Of a stretch of 64,000 nt of DNA, positions 54,294 to 63,206 are shown piece after piece. A program made the translations under genes and the position numbers. Each line of letters opens with the position of its first letter. Position 1 is the first letter of the stretch. The stretch comes from an uncultured Caryophanales bacterium (GTDB lineage Bacteria; Bacillota_I; Bacilli_A; RFN20; CAG-288): positions 1 to 64,000 of the forward strand of contig CASEGJ010000005.1 of NCBI GenBank assembly GCA_949287425.1. The letters are read 5' to 3'. The notes under the pieces are model-generated. The model was given only the letters and a program-made list of their open reading frames with translations, was not told the origin of the DNA and searched no databases.

Positions 54294-55122
54294 CTTCACT
54301 TACCTCCTTATATGTCTTTTTAATTTTATCATAGGAATATCCTTTTTTTATAAAACGCGCACAGATTTTATTAAACATTTCTTTTGAAGATAAATTCTTA
54401 TTCACAGCAATAAAAGTTAGTATCATCTGTTTTAAATTATCTTCTTCTTTTTTAATAAATTCATTTTTAACATAGTCATTTTCATCCATATATTTTTCAA
54501 AACTAGTTACTGAAACTTCAAAGCTATAGCCTAGTTCAGCCAATTTTGAAATAACGCTATTTTTCAATTGAGCGTAATCTTTATTTTTATATTTCTCAAC
54601 AAGTTTAGAAACAACATCTATTAAATTTGATTTATATTCTTGTTTACTATCTAAAACTTGTTTAATTTCTTTTTTAGAATATCCCAAATTGATTAATTTA
54701 TATTCAATTAACGATGTTGAATATCCTTTTTCTAAATAAGTTTCAACATAATTATCTAAATAATTTTTAGGATCATATATACCTTTTTCAATCAAAAAAT
54801 CTATCATTTGTTCAATACTAGATTCTTTTAAACCTTTTTTTATGAGTTTTTCAAACAGTACCTTTTTAGGATAGTATTTAGAAGTTACTAACTTAAAAAG
54901 ATAATTAAAACCTTTAGAATCTTTTTCAAGTTCTAATAATCTTTCAAATTCAAATTGGCTAAGCTCTTTTCCTTTATATATATAAAAATCCAAATTTGCA
55001 TATAACAAATTAGACAATGTAATTTCTTTTGTATTAGAAAACGATATCTTAACATTTTCATTTGAAGAAGAAATTTCTTCAACTATATTACCAATAACGT
55101 TGCAAGGCTCTTTTATAAACAT
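54283..55122 (-). CDS. recX: Regulatory protein RecX
   Basis: A 279-residue RecX, which caps RecA filaments. Three-helix RecX repeats are visible, for example YPKKVLFEKLIKKGLKESSIEQMIDFLIEKGIYD, then YLEKGYSTSLIEYKLINLGYSKKEIKQVLDS and the last KEMFNKICARFIKKGYSYDKIKKTY. The N-terminal 55 residues are a beta-rich extension typical of long RecX of Bacillota. The ATG lies 35 bases inside the glycosyltransferase gene with AGAGGATGA upstream. Confidence 0.85.
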   Translation of the reverse strand: MFIKEPCNVIGNIVEEISSSNENVKISFSNTKEITLSNLLYANLDFYIYKGKELSQFEFERLLELEKDSKGFNYLFKLVTSKYYPKKVLFEKLIKKGLKESSIEQMIDFLIEKGIYDPKNYLDNYVETYLEKGYSTSLIEYKLINLGYSKKEIKQVLDSKQEYKSNLIDVVSKLVEKYKNKDYAQLKNSVISKLAELGYSFEVSVTSFEKYMDENDYVKNEFIKKEEDNLKQMILTFIAVNKNLSSKEMFNKICARFIKKGYSYDKIKKTYKEVSEDVR

Positions 55123-56278
55123 TTATCATCCTCTTATAAAATAAATCTAACGAATATTTTTCAACGTTGTTTTTATACGCTTGTGAAATAACTTCTTGTT
55201 TTTGTTCAGGCTTAAGATTTCTAATTAAATCGAGTTTTTCAAAAAATGTCTTTTTATCGTAAAAGAAAAATCCAGTTTTTCCATCTTCGATACACAAAGT
55301 TAAATTTTTATCATATTTTGCTAAAACTAACAATTTACAAGCCATCGCTTCATTAAAAGTTAAACCTTGTGTCTCACTAGTTGAAGCGGATAAAAATAAA
55401 TCGCCAATATAATAAAAATAAGGAACTAGTTCATGCTCGACTGCTTTTGTAAAAATTGCAATATCTTTCAAAATGGAATTGCTGGCTGCTCTTTCTAAAT
55501 TTTCTCTATCTGGACCATCACCGACAACTAACAATTTAACCTTATCTATAAGCTCTTTATGATTGCTTAAATATTCAGATAGATAATCAAAAATTTCTAA
55601 GTTAGATTTTTCTTTAGCGATTCTACCTAAAATCAAAAAGACAAACTTATCCTTTAAATCGTACTTATCAATTATCTCATTTAACTTATCTTGTTGAATT
55701 TTATCATAATCAAACATAGAAAAATCAATTCCAATAGGAATGACATTTATATATTTTTTTACGCCGTATTTAACAAGAATATCTTTAGCTTTATTTGAAG
55801 TTGTCGTTAGTTCAGTATTAGTATCTGAAACAATTTTAGACATAAAAGCAATAATTTTTTTAGCAACAGTATCAACTGGTTTAAATCCACCTGTTATATA
55901 ATAAGTATAATCTTCATACAAAGTATGATAAGTATAGATTAAAGGAACATTCAATCTTTTAGCTATGAATCGACCAAAAATACATATCGACATCTCAGTT
56001 TGAATATGTATTACTTCAGGTTGAAAGTCTTTAACTAACATAAAAGCTTTTTGAGAGTAAAGTCTAGCCAACTGATAATTATATATTCTTTTTAAAACCA
56101 CACCTGGAATTCTAATTACCCCATCTTCGTAACTTAAATGCTTTTGATTAGGTTTAGAAATAGTAACTACTAAAACTTGATGCCCATTTTGTTCTAAAAC
56201 TTTTTTTAATGTATAAGTAGCTGTAGCTACCCCATTTAAATAAGGAGGATAAGTATCTGTAAATAGTGCAATTCTCAT
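55088..56278 (-). CDS. GT4 glycosyltransferase, probable glycolipid synthase
   Basis: A 396-residue GT4 enzyme similar to alpha-monoglucosyldiacylglycerol synthases. It begins MRIALFTDTYPPYLNGVATA (a hallmark of this group), has the EVIHIQTEMSICIFGR and YTYHTLYEDYTYYI segments of the N-domain, LGRIAKEKSNLEIFDYL, and the EX7E motif SETQGLTFNEA. The enzyme would glucosylate diacylglycerol at the membrane, giving glycolipid for the membrane or a lipoteichoic anchor. The following UPF0104 gene, 1 base upstream, is its common partner. AAGGAG precedes the ATG. Confidence 0.87.
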   Translation of the reverse strand: MRIALFTDTYPPYLNGVATATYTLKKVLEQNGHQVLVVTISKPNQKHLSYEDGVIRIPGVVLKRIYNYQLARLYSQKAFMLVKDFQPEVIHIQTEMSICIFGRFIAKRLNVPLIYTYHTLYEDYTYYITGGFKPVDTVAKKIIAFMSKIVSDTNTELTTTSNKAKDILVKYGVKKYINVIPIGIDFSMFDYDKIQQDKLNEIIDKYDLKDKFVFLILGRIAKEKSNLEIFDYLSEYLSNHKELIDKVKLLVVGDGPDRENLERAASNSILKDIAIFTKAVEHELVPYFYYIGDLFLSASTSETQGLTFNEAMACKLLVLAKYDKNLTLCIEDGKTGFFFYDKKTFFEKLDLIRNLKPEQKQEVISQAYKNNVEKYSLDLFYKRMINVYKRALQRYW

Positions 56279-56279
56279 T

Positions 56280-57887
56280 TTATTGCTCCTTTTTTTGCTT
56301 TTTCATTTCTTTTTTTAATAAACGCTTTTTCTTTTTTTCAAGTTTTCTAATTTTACTTTTGTCAATAGCTTCTAGATCTTCTTTAATTGCCAATTGAACT
56401 TGCGTATCAATTTTCTTTGATTCTTTAATATCAGCTTCAATATTTTCAAGGTCTTTATAAACTTCCTGCAAAGCTTGATGGACATTTAAATTAGAACTAG
56501 GTTCATATTTTTCAACATCTTTATTATCAATAAGAGTTTCTTTAATATGCTTAAATGATTCCTCTAATTGCTCTGCTGTAATATATTTCAAGGCTTCATC
56601 TTTAGCTTTAGTTTGCTGCTGAGATAAAATAGTGTTAAATTTATCGACAGTTGAAGAAATTATTCCTGGCTTAATTGATGTATTAGTCATTTCTTTTAAA
56701 ACAGGCGTGTCATTTTCATTAACAGCCATAGATACGATTTTTAAATCGACAAAAGTTTTTTGTAACGAAGAATAAGATTGTTTTGATTGCTTTGGTGAAC
56801 CGCCATAAGAAATAAAAACTATAAATCCGACAAATAAAGTGAAATAAAATGAAACTCCTCTTGTTAAAATGTTAGCAGCTGAAGTAATACTATAATCGTT
56901 ATATATAGAAGAAAACAATATTTGGAAAGCTCCTTCAGCTACACCTGATGAACCAGGAATAGGAATAAAACCAGTTATCATATTTTGATAAGATGAAGAC
57001 CATAGACAAGTCATATAAGTAGATATATTTACAAAACTAGTATCTATATCTTTACCTAGTGCTAATCCTGCGATAAATGGCAAACTGTAAGTACATGAAA
57101 ACTTTAAAATTTCTACTAGCAATATAGAAATTAACAAATATGGACTTTTAAATAATCTAGTTAACTCAATTCTAAAAGAAGCGACTGAAGAAGCAATCTC
57201 TATTCTCTTTCTTTTCGGATCTTTAATTAAATGAATCTTATATAAAAAATTGACACCTTTTGATAGGATGAATCTATGCAAAGGCTTTAAATAAGCGAGA
57301 AGTAAAATAATTAACAAAACAAATATATTAATTACAAAACCAATAACTGAGAAAACAATAGGAGATAACTCTAAATTAAAAATATTAATATTATCCATTT
57401 TTAAAATAGTAGAAGAATAACCAAAAATCATAGCAAAAACACCATAGACAATTACAACAATCTGCGAAACGATAAATAGCATTACTAATACACTAGCGGA
57501 ATTACTAGCTTTTACCCCCTGTCTAGAAAAAGTATAAGCTTGGGCAAATTGACCACCAGAACTAGAAGGAGTAATAGCAGAAAATAGTGAACCGATAGTC
57601 CCATTTAATACACCTTGATAATATTTGTAATGCTTATTGTACGATTTAGTTAAAATAGTTATCGCTAAACCTTCAAACAACATTGCCATTATTGCCATTG
57701 CTATCATCAATATAATATATCCAAATTTGGCCCCAACTATAGAATTCCAAATAGCGACAGGGTCATCTTTTAAAATATAGTAAAAAGCTAAGATAGTTAC
57801 TATGGCAATAACCAAGCATAAAAACACGTATTTGAAGACGGCTTTGCGCTTAGATTTACTATTTTGTTTTATATTTTTATCTTCCAT
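56280..57887 (-). CDS. UPF0104 / lysylphosphatidylglycerol-synthase-like membrane protein with long coiled tail
   Basis: A 535-residue protein. Residues about 20-360 hold 8 or so membrane spans of the UPF0104 (MprF flippase-like) family, with SSGGQFAQAYTFSRQGV and FIPIPGSSGVAEGAFQIL as hallmarks. Typical members stop near 340. Here a cytosolic tail of about 170 residues follows, with helical Glu/Lys-rich segments ending in KIRKLEKKKKRLLKKE. The family is proposed to move glycolipids or aminoacyl lipids across the membrane; with the adjacent GT4 enzyme, a glycolipid is the likely substrate. Divergent from the gene at 57932. Confidence 0.87.
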   Translation of the reverse strand: MEDKNIKQNSKSKRKAVFKYVFLCLVIAIVTILAFYYILKDDPVAIWNSIVGAKFGYIILMIAMAIMAMLFEGLAITILTKSYNKHYKYYQGVLNGTIGSLFSAITPSSSGGQFAQAYTFSRQGVKASNSASVLVMLFIVSQIVVIVYGVFAMIFGYSSTILKMDNINIFNLELSPIVFSVIGFVINIFVLLIILLLAYLKPLHRFILSKGVNFLYKIHLIKDPKRKRIEIASSVASFRIELTRLFKSPYLLISILLVEILKFSCTYSLPFIAGLALGKDIDTSFVNISTYMTCLWSSSYQNMITGFIPIPGSSGVAEGAFQILFSSIYNDYSITSAANILTRGVSFYFTLFVGFIVFISYGGSPKQSKQSYSSLQKTFVDLKIVSMAVNENDTPVLKEMTNTSIKPGIISSTVDKFNTILSQQQTKAKDEALKYITAEQLEESFKHIKETLIDNKDVEKYEPSSNLNVHQALQEVYKDLENIEADIKESKKIDTQVQLAIKEDLEAIDKSKIRKLEKKKKRLLKKEMKKQKKEQ

Positions 57888-57931
57888 ATTTACTCATCTT
57901 TTTATACAAGATATTATATTATATTATTGAT

Positions 57932-58846
57932 ATGAATATAAATAGTACATCGAAAAAGCCAACCTATCAAATTGCTTTTATAAGTATGATGCTGTGCTTT
58001 GAAGTTTTATTGATTTACTTAAATCTAACTATTCCTTATCTAGAAATTATTTTGCCAATAATAATTCCTTTTTTAGCAACATGCGTTGCGATTAAAGCTA
58101 ATTATCTATTTAAGATAGTATATTTATTAGCTAATGTTGCCATTTGCTTTTTAGATATTCAAAATGGCTTTTTAGTATTTTTGCCTAATTGTATTATCGG
58201 TCTGATATTTGGAAGTTTCATTTCAAAAATCCAGCTGAATTTCCTTTCTTTTTTTTCACTGATAATAGCGTCATTTTTAGCTGAACTATTCTCAACATAT
58301 CTATTGATATATCTTTATCAAATTGATGTATTTCAGATCTATCAAAATCTTTTTAAAATATCTAACGATAATATATTAAATTTCTATATGATTTTTAGTT
58401 TTATTGTTTCAAGTATATCTAGCTTATTTATATATCTATTCTCTTATGAATATTTAAATAGATTAAAATTAGCAAAAACTAGCATAGATAAGCCTTTTTA
58501 TTTATATATCTTTACTTTGATTTCTCTAGCTTTATATACGTTATTTTATTTTTTTAATTTAAGCTTATGTTACATATTTAGCCTAATATGCTTAATTAGC
58601 AATCTCTATTACTATTTAACAAGTAGAAAGTTTATAAATTTAAAATACCTAGTTATAGAAATTATCTTAAACCTAATTTTGTCAGCAATTTTAATATGTT
58701 TTTTATTAATTCCTAATATTTTATATAAAACTTTCGGAATAATTATATATTCACTATATTTAAACTTTTCATATTTAATTATGATAAAATATCTTTATAA
58801 GGTTAAACCTTCTTTACAAATTGACTTATTAAATAAACAAAAATAA
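57932..58846 (+). CDS. Multi-span membrane protein, unknown function
   Basis: I do not recognise this 304-residue protein. It has eight or so hydrophobic segments over its length and almost no soluble part. The opening (YQIAFISMMLCFEVLLIYLN, then IPYLEIILPIIIPFLATCV) resembles the first helices of ECF S components and DUF2232 proteins, but this is weak. There is no Shine-Dalgarno before the ATG and only 44 bases separate it from the divergent UPF0104 gene, so the message may have almost no leader. Two further membrane-protein genes follow. Confidence 0.65.
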   Translation: MNINSTSKKPTYQIAFISMMLCFEVLLIYLNLTIPYLEIILPIIIPFLATCVAIKANYLFKIVYLLANVAICFLDIQNGFLVFLPNCIIGLIFGSFISKIQLNFLSFFSLIIASFLAELFSTYLLIYLYQIDVFQIYQNLFKISNDNILNFYMIFSFIVSSISSLFIYLFSYEYLNRLKLAKTSIDKPFYLYIFTLISLALYTLFYFFNLSLCYIFSLICLISNLYYYLTSRKFINLKYLVIEIILNLILSAILICFLLIPNILYKTFGIIIYSLYLNFSYLIMIKYLYKVKPSLQIDLLNKQK

Positions 58847-58848
58847 AT

Positions 58849-59286
58849 ATGGATAACATCTTTAAAAGATTAGGAATAGGCATAGTTAGTATAGTTTGTG
58901 CCCCTTTGTGGATAGCGTATTTTCTTATTTATATAATATACGCAAGTATCAATTTAATTATTTCCCCTTTTAAAATACTCTATTATTACTTAAAAGGAAG
59001 GAAATATACCATTAAAAGTCACTATGATTTACAAGCGGAAGCTATATTAAATCAAGAGCCTAATTTAAATGCTAACAATAATCCTCCACCTAATAATCAA
59101 CAACCTATTAATATCAACATTAACTATGTGCCAAATCAAAATCCTAATTTCCCTAACAACAATCAAATAAATATTCCTAGCTTTGATATTTCTAATAATC
59201 AAGTTAGTTCTTTTGATCAATTGAACAATCAATTTGACAATAATCAATCTAACATTCTAGAAAATAAGGATGAAACAAATGAATGA
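58849..59286 (+). CDS. Membrane-anchored protein with Asn/Pro/Gln-rich disordered tail
   Basis: A 145-residue unrecognised protein. Residues about 6-45 are one long or two short membrane spans, then KGRKYTIKSHYDLQAEA. From residue 66 to the end the chain is low-complexity: NNNPPPNNQQP, NPNFPNNNQIN and repeated SFD/NNQ elements, with no Cys or Trp. The start lies 2 bases after the previous stop and there is no ribosome site. It overlaps the next gene by 8 bases (AAATGAATGA). Confidence 0.65.
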   Translation: MDNIFKRLGIGIVSIVCAPLWIAYFLIYIIYASINLIISPFKILYYYLKGRKYTIKSHYDLQAEAILNQEPNLNANNNPPPNNQQPINININYVPNQNPNFPNNNQINIPSFDISNNQVSSFDQLNNQFDNNQSNILENKDETNE

Positions 59287-59905
59287 CATTTTAATTATAT
59301 TAGCTGATACTCAAAAAATCGAAAGGCGTTTGATTTTCGTTTTGTTAATCGTCTTTTTACTATTGATTATCATTGCTGGATATTTACAAAAATTAGTAGG
59401 ATATATCATGCGTCAACAAGGTCTAAAAGTCGATACTATGATGTATAATATATTAACAAACAAAGTCATAGTCGATAAAAAAATCTTTTTAAAAGAAGCT
59501 TATAGAAAATCGATGGTTTATTTTGTCAAAAAAGCTTACTTGCCTTTTATTGGTATTTTAATATGTACTTTTGCCATCTTAATTTATGGTTGGGCAAATA
59601 ACAACGATTTTTCTTACTATACTTCTGGCATAGATAGCTTTAGTTATCATTTCTATTTCCCAACGACAACTTTATTTGGAATGACTGTTATTTCTAACTG
59701 GCCTAGCGTTGTTAAAACTCCCGATTTCTCTTTTGAAATTAGCAAATACTATGCCTTAGTTTTCACTGTATTATTGGTAATTAGCGGTTTAATATATCTT
59801 TATCAAGTTCAAGCTTATATTTCTAGATGCCTGAGAATTAGACAATTAGCGAGAAAATATTTCATTAAAGAACTCGTTAACGAATCGACAAATAAACAAA
59901 TATAG
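59279..59905 (+). CDS. Three-span membrane protein, unknown function
   Basis: A 208-residue unrecognised protein. The ATG at 59279 is used because AAGGAT precedes it by 8 bases; an ATG at 59270 lies too close. Spans fall at about residues 17-38, 89-110 and 157-180. Between the first two is a basic cytosolic stretch (RQQGLKVDTMM to KKAYLP) and between the last two an outer loop rich in Tyr, Ser and Phe. The tail RCLRIRQLARKYFIKEL is strongly basic. It precedes galE by 13 bases. Confidence 0.7.
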   Translation: MNDILIILADTQKIERRLIFVLLIVFLLLIIIAGYLQKLVGYIMRQQGLKVDTMMYNILTNKVIVDKKIFLKEAYRKSMVYFVKKAYLPFIGILICTFAILIYGWANNNDFSYYTSGIDSFSYHFYFPTTTLFGMTVISNWPSVVKTPDFSFEISKYYALVFTVLLVISGLIYLYQVQAYISRCLRIRQLARKYFIKELVNESTNKQI

Positions 59906-59918
59906 AAAGGAATTTTTT

Positions 59919-60959
59919 ATGTCAGAAATTAAAAACGTCTTAGTAAGTGGTGGCCTTGGTTATATCGGTTCACATACAATATGTCAACTCGTTCAACATA
60001 ACTATAATCCAATCATAGTTGATAATCTTTCAAATTCTTGTTTAGAAGTTCTAAATAGACTAGAAATTATTAACAATAGAAAATTTAAATTCTATCAATT
60101 AGATTGTACCAACTTAGAGGAATTAGAAATAGTTTTTAAAGAAAATAAAATAGATGCCATTATTCATTTTGCTGCCTATAAAGCAGTGGGTGAATCAGTT
60201 AAAGAACCTTTAAAATACTATTTTAACAACCTTATTTCTTATCTAAATATCATGATGTATTTAGAAAAATATAAAGTTAAAAACTTTGTTTTCTCTTCCT
60301 CAGCTACTGTTTATGGCATTCCAAATCACGTTCCGTTATTTGAAACTGATCCAGTTCAAAAAGCCACTAATCCTTATGGCTCAACTAAAATCATGATTGA
60401 AGAAATGTTAGAAGATTATTCTAAAGTACATAAAGATATTAATATTGCAATTTTAAGATATTTTAATCCTATAGGTGCCCATCCATCTGGATTAATAGGT
60501 GAACAGCCAAATGGAATCCCCAATAACTTAATGCCATATATTACCCAAGTCGCCATTGGAAAATTAGAAAAACTCACCATCTTTGGTAACGATTATCCTA
60601 CTAGTGATGGAACTTGTATTAGAGATTATGTCCACGTTATGGATTTAGCGGAAGGTCACGTTCTAACTTTAAATAAATTTCAAAAAGAAAACACCGGTCT
60701 AGTAATTTATAATCTAGGTACTGGCAAAGGAACATCAGTTTTAGAATTAGTTAACGCTTATATGCAAGCTAACAATATTAAAATACCTTATGTTTTCGGT
60801 CCAAGAAGACAAGGAGATGTCGTTTCTAACTACGCTTCTACTAAAAAAGCTGAAACTGAACTGGGATTTAAAGCTAAATATACCATCTATGATTGTTGTA
60901 AAGATTCTAATCATTTCCAACAATTAAATCCAAATGGATTTGTTAAAATAAATAAATAA
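59919..60959 (+). CDS. galE: UDP-glucose 4-epimerase
   Basis: A 346-residue short-chain dehydrogenase-type epimerase interconverting UDP-glucose and UDP-galactose. NAD-binding GGLGYIGSHT, NLSNSCLEVLNRL, FSSSATVYG with catalytic Ser, and the YxxxK pair NPYGSTKIM are intact, as is ALRYFNPIGAHPSG-type sequence and GTCIRDYVHVMDLAEGH. UDP-galactose would feed cell-surface glycans or glycolipids. AGAAAGGA precedes the ATG. It is last in its operon. Confidence 0.96.
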   Translation: MSEIKNVLVSGGLGYIGSHTICQLVQHNYNPIIVDNLSNSCLEVLNRLEIINNRKFKFYQLDCTNLEELEIVFKENKIDAIIHFAAYKAVGESVKEPLKYYFNNLISYLNIMMYLEKYKVKNFVFSSSATVYGIPNHVPLFETDPVQKATNPYGSTKIMIEEMLEDYSKVHKDINIAILRYFNPIGAHPSGLIGEQPNGIPNNLMPYITQVAIGKLEKLTIFGNDYPTSDGTCIRDYVHVMDLAEGHVLTLNKFQKENTGLVIYNLGTGKGTSVLELVNAYMQANNIKIPYVFGPRRQGDVVSNYASTKKAETELGFKAKYTIYDCCKDSNHFQQLNPNGFVKINK

Positions 60960-60962
60960 ATA

Positions 60963-60989
60963 AATACCGGCTAAACTGCCGGTATTTTT
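60963..60989. terminator. Bidirectional terminator between galE and the nrnA-cysQ fusion
   Basis: AATACCGGC (60963-60971) and GCCGGTATT (60978-60986) form a 9-bp stem with a 6-base loop. T residues follow on the plus strand, and the minus strand reads TATTTATTTAT, so both convergent genes can use it. Confidence 0.85.
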
Positions 60990-60990
60990 G

Positions 60991-62754
60991 CTACTTTTTC
61001 AATATTTCTTCAAGTTCGAGTTCAGTTAATAGTTTATTATCTAAACTATTTAAAGCGGTAAAACCATCCCTATTATAAACATCTTTTCTATTGTAAGTAA
61101 TTTCATTAAGGTGATTTGTAAGAAATTTACCACCCGCTTCTTCTAAAACAATCTGAGGCGCACAAGTATCCCACTCTTTAGTTCCTAAACCAAGTGAATA
61201 ACAAACTTCTGCTTTTCCTTGAGCTATTAAACAACTTTTTAAAGCTGAACCAACGTATTTTATATCGCTAATTTTCTTGTTACTTTTAACAAAATCTAAG
61301 TACTTTTGATTTTTGTGAAAACTGGAATTTAAAACAGTCAAATTCTTCTTTTTACTAGAAACGTGCAATTTAGAAATCATTTCATTACTTGAAAAAACAT
61401 AGCTACCTTTATCTTTAACAGCAAAATATATTTTATCTTGAGCTGGAATAGCCACTACGCCTATTACAGGTTGATGATTTTTAACTAAAGCGATATTAAT
61501 TGCAAACATATCGTCTTTATTAACGAAATCTTTCGTTCCATCTAAAGGATCAATAATAAAGACGTATTCTTTATTTAATCTAGTTAAATCATCTTGATCC
61601 TCTTCTGATAAAATCGCATAATCTGGAAACTTTTTACTTAAGCTTTCTTTAATAATTTTATTTGAAGCTAAATCAGCACTAGTAACTGGTGAATTGTCGT
61701 TTTTTATTTCAACGCTAAATCCAGATTTATATTTTTCCATAACTACTTTAGAGGCTTGTTTAGCTAACTCTAACATTGTTTTTAATTCTTCTTGATATGG
61801 TGAAAAATAATCTAATAAAGCCTGTTGACAAGCATCGATAACTTCTTGATAGCGGCTAAATTTATCTAATGTGCATCCTGAGGCATTTAAATGACCTCCT
61901 CCAGTAAATTTACTAGCGATTTGTTGAACATCGATATTTCCTAATGATCTAAATTCACAAAAAGCTTTTCCATCGCTAGTTTCAGCAATTATACACCAAA
62001 GTTTAGAAGCATTAATTCGACCTAAACTATTGACAAAAATAGCAGCTTGATGCGGATTGTAACCATATTTTTGACTATCTTTATATGGAACAATACAATA
62101 ACAGACACCTAAATCAGTCTTTTGATAATGTGAATATAAATATCCATTAAAGCGAATAGAAGATTCACTAACTACATACATACTAGAATATAACTTATTA
62201 GCATCTGCACCATCAGAAAGTAATTTAGCCCCAATTAAAGCTGATTTATTATTAGCATACATAAATCTATTAGTATCAGTTGTAAATCCATAATATAGCA
62301 AATCACAAGCTAACTTAGGTAATTTATCAAACTTAGTATAGAAAATTTTAGCGATTATCTCCGCACATGAACTAGCCTCATCTTCAATAATTTCTAATTG
62401 ACCAAAATGCTCTTTGAAAATATGATGATCAATTTTAATCATACCTAAATTTTTCAAGCTAAAGGCACGTGAATCACTTACTCTAACTTTATCAGGTAAA
62501 TCTACACATATGACTAAAGAATTTTCAATAACAGAATCTTCAACATCATCCATATGAGGAAAATCATCAGGAATTTTAGAAATATCAGTTCCTAAAACGT
62601 AAACTTTCTTTTCTGGATAAAGGTAATTTATAAGATATTTTAACCCTTGGGAAGAAGCATAGCAGTCCCCATCAGGATAAATATGACCAAAAATACAAAT
62701 AGAAGAATGCTGCTCGATAATTTTAAAAAATTCTAAATATAATTTATTTTCCAT
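60991..62754 (-). CDS. Fusion of NrnA-type DHH phosphoesterase and CysQ-type inositol monophosphatase-family phosphatase
   Basis: A 587-residue two-domain enzyme. Residues 1-315 are DHH/DHHA1: GHIYPDGDC (24-31), IKIDHH (107-111), TTDTNRF and GGGHLNASG (285). NrnA of this kind removes nanoRNA and dephosphorylates pAp. Residues 325-587 are an IMPase domain: LSEEDQDD (382), DPLDGTKDF (402), GSALKSCLIAQGKAE and GTKEWDTCAPQIVLEEAGG, which is the CysQ/BPNT pattern for pAp phosphatase. Thus two unrelated folds with the same substrate are in one chain. The ATG at 62754 follows AGAGGA; one at 62787 inside rpoE lacks a site. Last gene after rpoE. Confidence 0.93.
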   Translation of the reverse strand: MENKLYLEFFKIIEQHSSICIFGHIYPDGDCYASSQGLKYLINYLYPEKKVYVLGTDISKIPDDFPHMDDVEDSVIENSLVICVDLPDKVRVSDSRAFSLKNLGMIKIDHHIFKEHFGQLEIIEDEASSCAEIIAKIFYTKFDKLPKLACDLLYYGFTTDTNRFMYANNKSALIGAKLLSDGADANKLYSSMYVVSESSIRFNGYLYSHYQKTDLGVCYCIVPYKDSQKYGYNPHQAAIFVNSLGRINASKLWCIIAETSDGKAFCEFRSLGNIDVQQIASKFTGGGHLNASGCTLDKFSRYQEVIDACQQALLDYFSPYQEELKTMLELAKQASKVVMEKYKSGFSVEIKNDNSPVTSADLASNKIIKESLSKKFPDYAILSEEDQDDLTRLNKEYVFIIDPLDGTKDFVNKDDMFAINIALVKNHQPVIGVVAIPAQDKIYFAVKDKGSYVFSSNEMISKLHVSSKKKNLTVLNSSFHKNQKYLDFVKSNKKISDIKYVGSALKSCLIAQGKAEVCYSLGLGTKEWDTCAPQIVLEEAGGKFLTNHLNEITYNRKDVYNRDGFTALNSLDNKLLTELELEEILKK

Positions 62755-62779
62755 AATATCCTCTAAAAAAAGGACTAGA

Positions 62780-63178
62780 TTAAGCATCTAGTTCCTTTTG
62801 AATATCATCATCTGAAGAATCATCATCGCTAGATTCAAAATCGCCTTCTTTTTGCTCATCTTCACCTAGTAAAGAAGTAGTATCATCAATTTCGGATTTA
62901 TCTTCATCTTCTTCATCGATATCGTTGTAAGCTTCATTCATATCGATGTGAACTTTATCAAAGCTGACTCTTTCACGTAAATCCCAGTGGTTATCTTGTA
63001 AGACAACAAATTTTCCATCTAAAGATAAGTTAGTGTAAAATTGAGCCATTTTATCCATCTTTTCTTGTTCAGAAAAGCCTAACTCTTCAGCTACTTTATC
63101 CAAAAGTTCATTAAAAGGTAATGGCTTTCCATTTTCCTTTAAAACATCATAAGCGACTGCTAACATTGATTTAACCAT
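62780..63178 (-). CDS. rpoE: RNA polymerase delta subunit
   Basis: A 132-residue delta factor, found in Bacillota, which increases polymerase recycling and specificity. N-terminal winged-helix domain (MVKSMLAVAYDVLKENGKPLPF through DNHWDLRERV) is followed by a highly acidic disordered tail rich in Asp and Glu from about residue 80. GGGAGAA precedes the ATG. It follows argS by 28 bases, a common Bacillota order. Confidence 0.94.
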   Translation of the reverse strand: MVKSMLAVAYDVLKENGKPLPFNELLDKVAEELGFSEQEKMDKMAQFYTNLSLDGKFVVLQDNHWDLRERVSFDKVHIDMNEAYNDIDEEDEDKSEIDDTTSLLGEDEQKEGDFESSDDDSSDDDIQKELDA

Positions 63179-63206
63179 AATATATTTTCTCCCTTTCTTT
63201 TATATA

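Noticed and set aside
59065-59247. Minus-strand open frame opposite the Asn-rich tail
   Set aside because: It mirrors the low-complexity AAT/CAA repeats of the plus-strand gene and has no start signals.
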